Below, piece by piece: positions 46,198 through 55,059 of a DNA stretch of 64,000 nucleotides (position 1 is the first letter of the stretch; each line of letters starts with the position of its first letter). A program made the position numbers and the translations under genes. Source of the DNA: an uncultured bacterium (GTDB lineage Bacteria > Bacillota > Clostridia > Lachnospirales > Lachnospiraceae); the NCBI GenBank assembly GCA_905215775.1, contig CAJMRM010000001.1, forward strand, positions 1-64,000, in the 5' to 3' direction. The notes below the pieces were generated by a model, which saw nothing but the letters and a program-made list of their open reading frames with translations, did not search any database and was not told where the DNA came from.

Positions 46198-47100
46198 ATG
46201 TCCATGAATTACGAATCCTGCACCCTGTGCCCCAGAATGTGCAAGGCCGACCGCACCAGGGTTCCCGGCTTCTGCGGCGCTTCCCATCAGATACGGGCGG
46301 CCCGGGCGGCCCTCCACCAGTGGGAGGAGCCGTGCATCAGCGGAACCTCCGGCAGCGGGACCGTATTCTTTTCCGGCTGCACCCTAAAATGCGTTTTCTG
46401 CCAGAACCATCCCTTAAGCCACGAAAACTTCGGAAAGGAAATTTCCGTGGAACGGCTTTCTGAGATCTTTCTGGAGCTCCAGGAAAAAGGCGCCCACAAC
46501 ATCAATCTGGTGACGGCCACCCAGTATCTCCCCTCCATCCGGAAAGCCCTTGAGCTGGCGGGGCCGGCCCTCTGGATCCCTGTGGTCTATAACAGCGGCG
46601 GCTATGAGCGGGTCGAAACCATCCGGGAATTTTCCGGCTGCATCGACATCTGGCTTCCGGATCTTAAATATTATGACAGCCGCCTGTCTGAAAAATACTC
46701 GGCGGCAGGAAACTATTTTTCCATGGCCTCCAGTGCCATAAAGGAAATGGTCCGCTTATCCGGCGGCCTGACCTGGGATCCGGAGAACCCGGGGCTTTTG
46801 AAGAAAGGCACCGTGATCCGCCACATGGTCCTCCCCGGAGCAAAGGAGGACTCCATCCGGCTCCTTCACTGGATGAAGGAGGAGCTGCCTCCGGGACAGT
46901 TTCTTTTAAGCATACTGAGCCAGTACACACCGTTTTATAAAAGCAGCCAGTATCCGGAGATCAGCCGCCGGATCACGACCTATGAATATCAGAAGGTTGT
47001 GGATACAGCCATCGAGCTGGGGCTCACAGACGGGTATATGCAGGAAAAAAGCAGTGCAAAAGAAGAATACACCCCGCCCTTTGACCTGAGCGGGATCTGA
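46198..47100 (+). CDS. Radical SAM protein, PflA-like (COG1313 type)
   Basis: A 300-aa protein. The radical SAM cluster motif is CTLKCVFC (Cys61, 65, 68). An N-terminal Cys set (Cys8, 11, 15, 26; CTLCPRMC) is typical of this subgroup and may bind a second cluster. GGYERVETIREFSG and DLKYYDSRLSEKYSAAGNYF match the family. It probably activates a glycyl-radical enzyme or modifies a protein, but no partner enzyme is in the window. A GAGG site precedes the ATG. The small 60-aa protein lies upstream on the same strand. Confidence 0.85.
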   Translation: MSMNYESCTLCPRMCKADRTRVPGFCGASHQIRAARAALHQWEEPCISGTSGSGTVFFSGCTLKCVFCQNHPLSHENFGKEISVERLSEIFLELQEKGAHNINLVTATQYLPSIRKALELAGPALWIPVVYNSGGYERVETIREFSGCIDIWLPDLKYYDSRLSEKYSAAGNYFSMASSAIKEMVRLSGGLTWDPENPGLLKKGTVIRHMVLPGAKEDSIRLLHWMKEELPPGQFLLSILSQYTPFYKSSQYPEISRRITTYEYQKVVDTAIELGLTDGYMQEKSSAKEEYTPPFDLSGI

Positions 47101-47105
47101 CAGGC

Positions 47106-47158
47106 AAAAATTTAGTGGGTACCGAAAAAGTCACTTACTGATTCTCCCGATACCCACT
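47106..47158 (-). terminator. Terminator of the candidate RNA
   Basis: An 11-bp stem with one G:U pair (47148-47158 with 47114-47124), then AAATTTTT on the minus strand. The same hairpin may end the convergent radical SAM transcript, which stops at 47100. Confidence 0.85.
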
Positions 47159-47547
47159 CTACATTTCGTTGTCCATTGGACGATCCTCACTTTCGAGTTT
47201 TTATCTATATTAAATTTTCTTTCTTCACTCCACCGGTTTTCCGAATTTTTTTCTTCTGTCATTTTTCTTTTTCATATTGATTATTGTATTTTTCTTATTG
47301 ATACTTTCTCGTCATATCTTTAAGCGATACTGAATAACCTTTTATGATTCGTTTTTTCCGGTTTTGTGGTTTTCCTTTGTTTAGACTTTTATTTCTTAAA
47401 AGCTAAACGAGATTTAAGTCTTCGGTGGTCCGTACCTCCTTTGCTTAGATTTGGACGTTTATTTCGAGATAGGAATCTTTCCAGGATTTCCTTCTCTAAA
47501 GAGATTTAAAATCTTTTTTAAGGATTTTTGTTTCTCTTTGTTTTGTT
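47106..47547 (-). ncRNA. Candidate stand-alone structured RNA, about 440 nt
   Basis: The gene-free stretch 47101-47655 is a self-contained transcription unit on the minus strand, with a perfect promoter, no reading frame of 60 codons, and an intrinsic terminator. The RNA is A-rich but can form nested helices. ACCGG (47358-47362) pairs with CCGGU (47232-47236), CGAAU (47347-47351) with AUUCG (47242-47246), CAUA (47343-47346) with UAUG (47273-47276), and GGUUAUU (47333-47339) with AAUAAUC (47279-47285). GUUUAG-CUUUU pairs locally with AAAAG-U-CUAAAC (47379-47408). The size is that of large structured bacterial RNAs such as ROOL, but I do not recognise the family. Confidence 0.75.
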
Positions 47548-47553
47548 GTCTTT

Positions 47554-47582
47554 ATTATAGACGAACTCCTTTCGTTTGTCAA
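47554..47582 (-). promoter_or_regulatory. Perfect sigma-A promoter of the candidate RNA
   Basis: On the minus strand TTGACA (47577-47582), 17-nt spacer, TATAAT (47554-47559). Upstream is an almost pure A/T tract (about 47583-47655) resembling an UP element. This is the strongest-looking promoter in the window and implies abundant transcript. Confidence 0.9.
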
Positions 47583-47655
47583 TAGCTTTTTTAAAAAATT
47601 TTAATTTTATTTTTTAGTTATCTCTTAATTGTATAATTGTATATAATTATTCTGA

Positions 47656-48264
47656 TTATTTATTTTTCCGTGTCTTCCGCACCAGAACAGCCAGCAGAAG
47701 TCCCGTCCCCAGGACCATCAGAAATCCATCGGCGTATACGCCCCAGGCCTCTGCGGCCCGCTCCCAGGATCTTCCCGCCTCCCGCCCCAGAAGCACCAGG
47801 ACGGTGTTCCATATGAGGCTCCCCGCTGCCGTCAGAAGGAAAAACGGCCCGGAACGCATCCCTGCCATTCCCGCCGGGATGGAGACCAGACTGCGGACAA
47901 TGGGCAGAAGCCTGCAGAAAAACACCGCTGCCGCTCCCCTCCTTAAAAACCACATCCTGGCCAGCTCCACATCCTCCCGGGAAAAACCGGCGGCTCTTCC
48001 GGCCCTCCCCGAAAAAATCCGTTCCAGAGCGTCTCCGGGGATCATACGGCCCGCCAGATACAGGATCGCCGCTCCCGCAAGAGAACCGGCGGTGGCAGAC
48101 AGGATCACTCCCAGAGCCGTCATGGATGTACAGGTGGTCAGAACGCCGCCAAAGGTCAGTATGGCCTCCGACGGGATCGGCGGAAACAGATTTTCAGCTA
48201 AAATAAGGAGGAATACGGCTATATTTCCGTATTCCCCCATGAATCCCAACAGACTTTCCTGCAT
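47656..48264 (-). CDS. DedA-family membrane protein
   Basis: A 202-aa protein with four to five hydrophobic segments. DedA hallmarks are ENLFPPIPSEAIL (about 25-37), GRMIPGDALERIF, and the arginine-rich FFCRLLPIVRSLVSIPAGMAGM (about 114-135). Members move phospholipids or undecaprenyl phosphate across the membrane; which lipid applies here is unknown. A GGAGG site precedes the ATG. It lies downstream of leuB on the same strand with a 74-base gap and just upstream of the candidate RNA's promoter. Confidence 0.92.
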   Translation of the reverse strand: MQESLLGFMGEYGNIAVFLLILAENLFPPIPSEAILTFGGVLTTCTSMTALGVILSATAGSLAGAAILYLAGRMIPGDALERIFSGRAGRAAGFSREDVELARMWFLRRGAAAVFFCRLLPIVRSLVSIPAGMAGMRSGPFFLLTAAGSLIWNTVLVLLGREAGRSWERAAEAWGVYADGFLMVLGTGLLLAVLVRKTRKNK

Positions 48265-48338
48265 ACGGCTCCTCCGGAAACGAATCCATCTTTTTCTGTT
48301 TCCATATTATATGAAGCCGGAATCCGTTTATGCTGTTT

Positions 48339-49424
48339 TTATCCGATCTGGCCGCAGATCCGGTCACCCATTTCCTTCGTTCCCGTCTGCTTCATTCCCT
48401 CCGCCATAATATCCGCAGTCCGGTATCCCCCGGCCAGGACCTGCTTCACGGCGTTTTCCACCGCTTCTGCCTCCTGATCCAGATCAAAGGAGAACCGCAG
48501 CATCATAGCCGCAGAAAGAATGGTGGCTATGGGGTTGGCAATGCCCTTCCCCGCAATATCCGGAGCGGAGCCATGGCTGGGCTCGTAAAGGCCGAACTTT
48601 CCTTCGTTTAAGCTGGCGGAGGAAAGCATTCCGATGGAGCCGGTGATCATACTGGCCTCGTCGGACAGGATATCCCCGAACATGTTCTCCGTTAAGATCA
48701 CGTCGAACTGGCCCGGATCCATCACCAGCTGCATGGCGCAGTTGTCCACCAGCATATTCTCCAGAGCCACCTCCGGATAATCTGCCGCCACCTCTGCCAC
48801 CACCTTCCTCCAGAGCCTGGAGGAATCCAGCACATTGGCTTTGTCCACGCTGGTGACCTTCTTTTTACGCTTCATGGCCGTTTCAAAGGCCTTTACTGCC
48901 ACCCGGCGGATCTCCGTTTCATTGTAGACCAGGGTATCCGTGGCCTGCATGACCCCGTTGACCTCCTCCGTATGGCGTTCCCCGAAGTAAAGGCCTCCGG
49001 TCAGCTCCCGGACGATGACCATGTCAAAGCCGTCTCCGATAATTTCCCTCTTTAGCGGGCAGGCGTCCTCCAGCCCCTTATAAAGACAGGCCGGACGGAT
49101 GTTGGCAAAAAGCCCCAGGCCCTTCCGGATCGCCAAAAGCCCTGCCTCCGGCCGCAGCTCAGGCGCCACGTCGTACCAGCGGGAATTTCCCACATTGCCG
49201 CCCACGGCTCCCAGCAGGACGGAATCGCTGTTTTTTGCCGTTTCCAGGGCCTCCTTCGTCAGCGGCACGCCATATTTGTCAATGGAAACGCCGCCCATAT
49301 CCACTTCCGTGTAATGAAACGTATGGCCGAAGACCTGGCCCACCCGGTCCAGAACCTTTTTTGCCTCTGTGACGATCTCCGGTCCGATCCCGTCGCCGGG
49401 GATCACTGCGATCCTGTATTCCAT
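48339..49424 (-). CDS. leuB: 3-isopropylmalate dehydrogenase
   Basis: A 361-aa NAD-dependent enzyme of leucine synthesis. It shows [13 protein letters not shown] at the N-terminus, [11 protein letters not shown] (substrate loop, about 135-145), [29 protein letters not shown] and the NAD-specific [14 protein letters not shown]. The start at 49424 is chosen over 49442 because it gives the normal N-terminus. leuA and leuCD are not adjacent, so the gene is separated from its pathway partners. Confidence 0.93.
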   Translation of the reverse strand: MEYRIAVIPGDGIGPEIVTEAKKVLDRVGQVFGHTFHYTEVDMGGVSIDKYGVPLTKEALETAKNSDSVLLGAVGGNVGNSRWYDVAPELRPEAGLLAIRKGLGLFANIRPACLYKGLEDACPLKREIIGDGFDMVIVRELTGGLYFGERHTEEVNGVMQATDTLVYNETEIRRVAVKAFETAMKRKKKVTSVDKANVLDSSRLWRKVVAEVAADYPEVALENMLVDNCAMQLVMDPGQFDVILTENMFGDILSDEASMITGSIGMLSSASLNEGKFGLYEPSHGSAPDIAGKGIANPIATILSAAMMLRFSFDLDQEAEAVENAVKQVLAGGYRTADIMAEGMKQTGTKEMGDRICGQIG

Positions 49425-49620
49425 AAGATATTCCTCCGTCAATTCCCTGTGATGTCCTTTATCTTATCCCATTCCCCGGGCCTTTTCAATGGCAGCGGCC
49501 GTTTTCGCGTATACATATTTGTCATGGCATCCATAACCGCCTGCCAGCCGGGCGCAGAAAGTCCCGCGGCGCCGCCGGGCAGGCGGCATCCCCTGGTCTG
49601 CCGGGAGCCCTAAGCCCGGC

Positions 49621-50487
49621 TTATTCCTTATACAGCTCCGGTCTCCGGTCCCGGAACAGCCCCCAGGAAAGACGGTCCTCCGCCAGGGCGTCCAGATCGA
49701 AGGAGGCGGTGATCACGCCCTCGGAATCCCGGTCCATGGATGTTACCAGTTCTCCCGTTCCGTCGGTGATAAAGGAGGAGCCATAGAACCGGAGGGAAGA
49801 ACTCTGGTTTCCATTTTCCGCACAGGGCTCCACCGTCTCCAGGCCCACCCGGTTGGCGGCGATCACCGGCATCAGATTGCAGGCCCCATGGCCCTGCATG
49901 CACCGTCTCCAGTGGGGCATGCTGTCCACCTCCAGGATCGGCTCGCTGCCGATGGCCGTGGGGTAGAATAAAAGCTCTGCGCCCTTTACGGCCATGAACC
50001 GGGCCGTCTCCGGGAACCACTGGTCCCAGCAGATGCCCACACCGATGGTGGCATACCGGGTCTTGAATGCCTTGAAGCCCGTGTCGCCCGGAGTGAAATA
50101 AAATTTCTCCTGGTAATAATGGTCGTCGGGGATGTGGGTCTTTCTGTAAATTCCCAGGTTCTCCCCGTCCGCATCCAGAATGGCCACGGTATTGAACAGG
50201 CGGTTTTTGTCCCTCTCATAAAAGCTGATGGGAAGCACCACGGAAAGCTCCTTTGCCACCTTGGAAAAATGGCGCACCGCGTCGTTTTCCTCCACCGGCT
50301 TCGCATAGCCGTAATACTCATATCTGCGCTCCTGGCAGAAATAGGGCCGTTCAAACAGCTCCGGAAGAAGGATGATCTGCGCTCCCTCTGCCGCCGCCTT
50401 CCGCACCAGGGCCTCGGCCCTGGCAATATTTTCCTCTACGTTTTCCGTACAGCGCATCTGCACTGCCGCCACAGTTACCTTACGCAT
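49621..50487 (-). CDS. aguB: N-carbamoylputrescine amidase
   Basis: A 288-aa nitrilase-family enzyme turning N-carbamoylputrescine into putrescine, CO2 and ammonia. The Glu-Lys-Cys catalytic set is visible: LLPELFERPYF (Glu), YRKTHIPDDHYYQEKFYF (Lys), GVGICWDQWFPETAR (Cys). The start at 50487 follows AAGGAGG. Last gene of the polyamine operon, 10 bases after aguA; together they form the agmatine-to-putrescine step. The tail of the operon (49443-49620) shows no clear terminator. Confidence 0.95.
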   Translation of the reverse strand: MRKVTVAAVQMRCTENVEENIARAEALVRKAAAEGAQIILLPELFERPYFCQERRYEYYGYAKPVEENDAVRHFSKVAKELSVVLPISFYERDKNRLFNTVAILDADGENLGIYRKTHIPDDHYYQEKFYFTPGDTGFKAFKTRYATIGVGICWDQWFPETARFMAVKGAELLFYPTAIGSEPILEVDSMPHWRRCMQGHGACNLMPVIAANRVGLETVEPCAENGNQSSSLRFYGSSFITDGTGELVTSMDRDSEGVITASFDLDALAEDRLSWGLFRDRRPELYKE

Positions 50488-50497
50488 AAAAACCTCC

Positions 50498-51670
50498 TTA
50501 TAAAGACTCACAGACGCCGGACGCCGGGATCTGCTGGGTGATGCAGTGGATGTTTCCCCCGCCCAGGAGAATATCCCTGGCCGCCACCGGGTATACCTTC
50601 CGCCCCGGGAACAGGCCGGCCAGGATCCTCACCGCCGCTTCATCGTTTTCATCTCCGAACTGGGGTACGACGACCCCGCCGTTGGAAATATAAAAATTCA
50701 CATAGCTGGCCGCCAGGCGCTCCCCAGCCTCCCGCACATCCTCGCCGGGCTCAAATTCGTAGCCCTTAAGGTCCTCCTCTGTGACGCAGACCGGCGTTTT
50801 GGGGATCGGAAGCTTATGGACCTGGATCCTGCGCCCGCAGGCGTCCACAGAGGCCTCCAGGACCTGTAAGCAGGCCATGGACAGCTCATACTGGGGATCC
50901 GTCTCGTCATCGGTCCAGGCCAGGACCACATGGCCCGGAGCAGTGAAGGCGCAGATATTATCCACATGCTCGTTGGTCTCGTCGTTGTAGATCCCCCGGG
51001 GAAGCCAGATGACCGTTTTCCCTCCCAGGTATGAGAGGAGTTTTTCCTCGATCTCCTCCTTTGTAAGCTCCGGATTCCTCCCGGCGCTTAACAGGCAGGC
51101 CTCTGTCACCAGGATGGTTCCCTGGCCGTCACTGTGGATGGAGCCGCCCTCCAGCACAAAGGGATGGGCCTCATAGCATTCATAGCCCAGGGCTCCGCAG
51201 AAGTTCTCCGCCACCCGGTCATCCTTTTCCCAGTGGGCATACAGGCCGTCCACAGCGCCGCCCCAGGCGTTGAATTCCCAGTCGACGCCCCGGACGTCCC
51301 CTGCCCCATTCTTCACGAAGGTGGGGCCCACGTCCCTGGCCCAGGCATCGTCGGAAGCCATTTCCAGCACATGGAGCCGGGAGCCGTTTTCCAGCGCCTC
51401 CGTCCCGGCATTTCCCGTAAGCCCCAGGGCCCTCCTTGCATCCTCTGCCACATCCGGCTCTGCCAGCATATATACGTCCTCGCTCTCCGCAATGGCAAGA
51501 GCCACGTTTTTAAAGGCCTCCCTGGCCTTTACCGCCCCGTAATTCCAGCTTCCGGGACGTTTGGGCCAGATCATGATGCAGCCTCTGTGGGGTTCAAATT
51601 CTCCGGGCATGGAATACCCCTCTTTTCCCGGAATTCCCATTAATTTCTTCATAGCCTCTGTATTCTCCAT
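50498..51670 (-). CDS. aguA: Agmatine deiminase
   Basis: A 390-aa pentein-fold enzyme hydrolysing agmatine to N-carbamoylputrescine. Seen: [20 protein letters not shown] near the start, [13 protein letters not shown] (about 110-122), [14 protein letters not shown] (about 172), and the catalytic Cys in [13 protein letters not shown] near the C-terminus. Length is about 20 residues above the usual 365-370. The ribosome site of the ATG at 51670 is poor, and a second ATG 6 codons in is possible. Gap to nspC 24 bases. Confidence 0.94.
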   Translation of the reverse strand: MENTEAMKKLMGIPGKEGYSMPGEFEPHRGCIMIWPKRPGSWNYGAVKAREAFKNVALAIAESEDVYMLAEPDVAEDARRALGLTGNAGTEALENGSRLHVLEMASDDAWARDVGPTFVKNGAGDVRGVDWEFNAWGGAVDGLYAHWEKDDRVAENFCGALGYECYEAHPFVLEGGSIHSDGQGTILVTEACLLSAGRNPELTKEEIEEKLLSYLGGKTVIWLPRGIYNDETNEHVDNICAFTAPGHVVLAWTDDETDPQYELSMACLQVLEASVDACGRRIQVHKLPIPKTPVCVTEEDLKGYEFEPGEDVREAGERLAASYVNFYISNGGVVVPQFGDENDEAAVRILAGLFPGRKVYPVAARDILLGGGNIHCITQQIPASGVCESL

Positions 51671-51694
51671 CGTGTTTTAAAAAGGCGGCCGCAT

Positions 51695-52840
51695 TTAAGC
51701 CAGCCGCCCTTTGAAGTCCTCGTATCCGAATTCCCGGATCACCTTACAGTTTCCGTCCTCCTCCATCACAGCAATGGCCGGCAGGGCCATGCCGTTGAAG
51801 GTATTGTTTTTCACCATGGAATAAATGGCCATATCCTCAAAATACAGCTTATCCCCCACAGTGATCTCATGGTCAAAGGAATACTCCCCGATCACGTCCC
51901 CGGCCAGGCAGGTACAGGAGGACAGGCGGTAGGTATACGCCTTCTCTCCCGGCTTCCCGGAATCCTTAAGGGGCGGCCGGTAGGGCATTTCCAGCACATC
52001 CGGCATATGGCAGGCCGCCGAAGCGTCCAGCACCAGGGTGGAGATGCCGTTTTTCACAATGTCCATGACCTCCGTCACCAGATAGCCCGCATTTAAGGCA
52101 ATGGCTTCCCCCGGCTCCAGGTAGACCTGTACGCCGTAGGCCTCCTTTATACGGCAGATGCTCCGCTCCAGACGGGCGATATCATAGTCCGGCCGGGTAA
52201 TGTGGTGGCCGCCGCCCATATTGAGCCATTCAATGTTGGGAAGCTCCAGGTATTTCCCGAATTTTTCCTCCACTGCCGCCAGGGTCGTCTCCAGATCATC
52301 GGAGTTCTGCTCGCAGAGAGTGTGGAAATGGAGGCCGGAAAGTTCTCCGGCCAGATGCTCCGGGAAATTCTCCAAGGTCACTCCCAGACGGGAGCCGGGC
52401 GCACAGGGATCATAAATGGCGTGATCCCCCTGGGTGGAGCACTCCGGGTTGATCCTGAGTCCCACGCCCACGCCGTTTTTTCTGCATACAGGAAGGAATT
52501 TTTCCAGCTGGGCCGCAGAATTGAAGATCACATGATCGCAGATTTTGGCGATCTCCTCAAATTCAGCCGGCTTAAAGGCCGGAGCGAACACATGGGTCTC
52601 CAGTCCAAAGGGCTCTCCCATCTCCTCATACCCCAGCCGCGCCTCATAAAGGCCGCTGGCCGTGGTCCCATCCAGATAATCCGCGATCCGCGGGTATTCA
52701 TAAAAACAGGAGAACGCCTTCTGGGCCAGCAGGATCCTGCATTCCGTGCGGTCCCTTACGCCAGCCAGGATCTCCAGATTCTCCTTCAGCTTCTTTTCAT
52801 CGATCACATAGCAGGGAGTCGGAATCTCATGTATATTCAT
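51695..52840 (-). CDS. nspC: Carboxynorspermidine/carboxyspermidine decarboxylase
   Basis: A 381-aa fold-III PLP decarboxylase related to DAP decarboxylase. PLP lysine in LLAQKAFSCF (about 42), LHFHTLCEQNSDD, NMGGGHHITRPDYD and EPGEAIALNAGYLVTEVMDI. It produces spermidine (or norspermidine) from the carboxy intermediate made by the next enzyme upstream in the operon. The start at 52840 has GAGGTG; an earlier in-frame start at 52882 is not supported. Gap to the dehydrogenase gene 63 bases. Confidence 0.93.
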   Translation of the reverse strand: MNIHEIPTPCYVIDEKKLKENLEILAGVRDRTECRILLAQKAFSCFYEYPRIADYLDGTTASGLYEARLGYEEMGEPFGLETHVFAPAFKPAEFEEIAKICDHVIFNSAAQLEKFLPVCRKNGVGVGLRINPECSTQGDHAIYDPCAPGSRLGVTLENFPEHLAGELSGLHFHTLCEQNSDDLETTLAAVEEKFGKYLELPNIEWLNMGGGHHITRPDYDIARLERSICRIKEAYGVQVYLEPGEAIALNAGYLVTEVMDIVKNGISTLVLDASAACHMPDVLEMPYRPPLKDSGKPGEKAYTYRLSSCTCLAGDVIGEYSFDHEITVGDKLYFEDMAIYSMVKNNTFNGMALPAIAVMEEDGNCKVIREFGYEDFKGRLA

Positions 52841-52903
52841 GGTCACACCTCTGTCGTTTGAAAAAGGGCCGCCGAAAGCCACGCCTTCAGCGGCCCGCCG
52901 TTT

Positions 52904-54163
52904 TTACTCTACGGTCTGGGGATTTTCGTCCACTACCCACGGGAGTCCCCACTTATTTAAGGCCTCCATATACGGATCGGGATCGAACTCCTCTACGTTG
53001 AATACGCCCTTGCCGTTCCATTTTCCTGTCACCATCATCATGGCGCCGATCATGGCCGGTACGCCCGTGGTATAGGAAACGGCCTGGGAGCCCACCTCCT
53101 TATAGCATTCCTGGTGGTCGCAGACATTATAGATATAGATGGTCTTTTCCTTTCCGTCCTTAACGCCGGTGAAGATACAGCCGATGTTGGTCTTTCCGAC
53201 GGTTCTGGGGCCTAAGGACGCGGGATCCGGCAAAAGGGCCTTTAAGAACTGGATGGGAACGATCTCCTGGCCGTTATATTCCACCGGAGAGGTGGATAAC
53301 ATGCCCACATTCTCCAGGCATTTCATATGGGTCAGATAGCTCTGGCCGAAGGTCATAAAGAAGCGGATCCGCTTTACGCCCGGGATGTTCTTTGCCAGGG
53401 CCTCGATCTCCTCGTGGTGTAAGAGGTACATATCCTTCTGGCCCACCTGGGGGAAGTTGTACTCCCTCTTGATCTCCATGGGCTCTGTCTCCACCCAGTG
53501 GCCGTTCTCCCAGTAGGAGCCGTTGGCGGAAACCTCCCGGAGGTTGATCTCGGGGTTAAAGTTGGTGGCGAAGGGATAACCGTGGTCGCCGCCGTTGCAG
53601 TCTAAAATATCGATGGTGTGGATCTCGTCAAAGTAGTGCTTTAAGGCGTAGGCCGTAAATACGCTGGTAACGCCCGGGTCGAAGCCGGTGCCCAAAAGAG
53701 CCATCAGGCCGGCCTTTTCAAACCTCTCTTTATACGCCCACTGCCAGGAATAGTCAAAATATGCGGTGAAGCCCGCTTCCTTACAGCGCTTTTCGTAAAT
53801 AGCCCTCCACTCGGGATCATCCGTGTCCTCGGGCTCATAGTTGGCGGTATCGATGTAGTTGACGCCGGCCTTTAAGCAGGCGTCCATGATGGTCAGATCC
53901 TGGTAGGGAAGAGCCAGGTTCAGCACAGCATCCGGCTTATAGGACTCCATTAAAGCGGTCAGCTCGTCCACATTGTCCGCGTCCACCTTCGCTGTGGTGA
54001 TCTTTGTGGAGGTCTTTCCCTCCAGCTCTGCCTTTAAGGCCTCACACTTGGAGACCGTCCGGCTGGCGATCATGATCTCTGTAAATACTTCGCTGTTCTG
54101 GCAGCATTTATGGACTGCCACAGAAGCGACGCCGCCGCATCCGATAATCAGTAATCTGCTCAT
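52904..54163 (-). CDS. Carboxynorspermidine/carboxyspermidine synthase (saccharopine dehydrogenase family)
   Basis: A 419-aa NADPH-type enzyme condensing putrescine (or diaminopropane) with aspartate semialdehyde. N-terminal Rossmann motif LLIIGCGGVASVAVHKC, then YFDYSWQWAYKERFEKAGLM, LLGTGFDPGVTSVFTAYAL, and ILDCNGGDHGYPFATNFNPE typical of the carboxynorspermidine group. The neighbouring nspC makes this role likely and lysine breakdown unlikely. The ATG at 54163 has GAGGAGG. The gene starts 2 bases after the speE stop, so the two are coupled. Confidence 0.92.
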   Translation of the reverse strand: MSRLLIIGCGGVASVAVHKCCQNSEVFTEIMIASRTVSKCEALKAELEGKTSTKITTAKVDADNVDELTALMESYKPDAVLNLALPYQDLTIMDACLKAGVNYIDTANYEPEDTDDPEWRAIYEKRCKEAGFTAYFDYSWQWAYKERFEKAGLMALLGTGFDPGVTSVFTAYALKHYFDEIHTIDILDCNGGDHGYPFATNFNPEINLREVSANGSYWENGHWVETEPMEIKREYNFPQVGQKDMYLLHHEEIEALAKNIPGVKRIRFFMTFGQSYLTHMKCLENVGMLSTSPVEYNGQEIVPIQFLKALLPDPASLGPRTVGKTNIGCIFTGVKDGKEKTIYIYNVCDHQECYKEVGSQAVSYTTGVPAMIGAMMMVTGKWNGKGVFNVEEFDPDPYMEALNKWGLPWVVDENPQTVE

Positions 54164-54165
54164 TT

Positions 54166-55020
54166 TTATTGTTCCTCCTCTTCTAACAGATCCTCCACAT
54201 ATTTGGGCAGCATAAAGGCTCCCATATGAAGATGGGTCGTGTAATACCATGTTTCTATCTTAAGATCATTCCATTCTCTGGGCTTAAAGTCCTTGATGGG
54301 ATGATACTTTTTCGATGCAAAGCCAAACAGCCAGTAGCCCGACGGACAGGTGGGGATATGGGCCTGGTAGACGCGGCTGATGGGGAAGGAGCGGAACGCC
54401 TTCCTGTGCATGCTGCGGCAGGCCGCCTCGTCCTCGTCATAGAAGGGGCTTCCGTGCTGGTAGACCATGATGCCGTCGTCCTTCAGGGCATTGTAGCAGC
54501 TTCCGTAAAATTCCTTTGTGAACAGGCCCTCCGTATGGCCGAAGGGGTCTGTGGAATCGTTGATGATCAGGTCATAAAGCCCTTTTTTGTTTCTCAGGAA
54601 GCGCAGGCCGTCGTCATAATGGATCCTCACCCTCTCATCGTCCAGGGCGCAGGCCACCTCCGGAAAATACTCCCGGCATACGTCCACAAACATCCGGTCC
54701 GTTTCCACCACATCGATGTTCTCGATGGACTTATACTGCAGCAGCTCCTTGGCGACGCCGCCGTCGCCTCCGCCGATGATCAGCACGTTCTTCACATTGG
54801 GATGGACGGCCATGGGCACATGGGTCACCATCTCATCATAAATAAATTCGTCCTTTTCAGAGAATACGATCTCCCCGTCCAGGGAAATGAATTTTCCGAA
54901 TTCCTCGGAATCAAACACATCGATCCTCTGATATTCGCTTTCTCCGGAAAAAAGCTGTTTCTCGATCCGGATGGAAAGCTTTACGTTTCCCGTATGCAGC
55001 TCTGAAAACCAGAATTCCAT
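54166..55020 (-). CDS. speE: Spermidine synthase-type aminopropyltransferase
   Basis: A 284-aa aminopropyltransferase. N-terminal beta-domain (SGESEYQRIDVFDSEEFGKF), Rossmann domain with IIGGGDGGVAKELLQY (about 80-95), the Asp-rich VVETDRMFVDVC and catalytic INDSTDPFGHTEGLF (about 155-170). It needs decarboxylated S-adenosylmethionine, but no speD lies in the operon. The purpose of SpeE beside a complete carboxyspermidine route is unclear: it may use agmatine or another amine. A GGGAGGTG site precedes the ATG. Confidence 0.92.
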   Translation of the reverse strand: MEFWFSELHTGNVKLSIRIEKQLFSGESEYQRIDVFDSEEFGKFISLDGEIVFSEKDEFIYDEMVTHVPMAVHPNVKNVLIIGGGDGGVAKELLQYKSIENIDVVETDRMFVDVCREYFPEVACALDDERVRIHYDDGLRFLRNKKGLYDLIINDSTDPFGHTEGLFTKEFYGSCYNALKDDGIMVYQHGSPFYDEDEAACRSMHRKAFRSFPISRVYQAHIPTCPSGYWLFGFASKKYHPIKDFKPREWNDLKIETWYYTTHLHMGAFMLPKYVEDLLEEEEQ

Positions 55021-55059
55021 TCTGCACCTCCCAGTCTCCTTAGTATTGCCGAACCGGCT

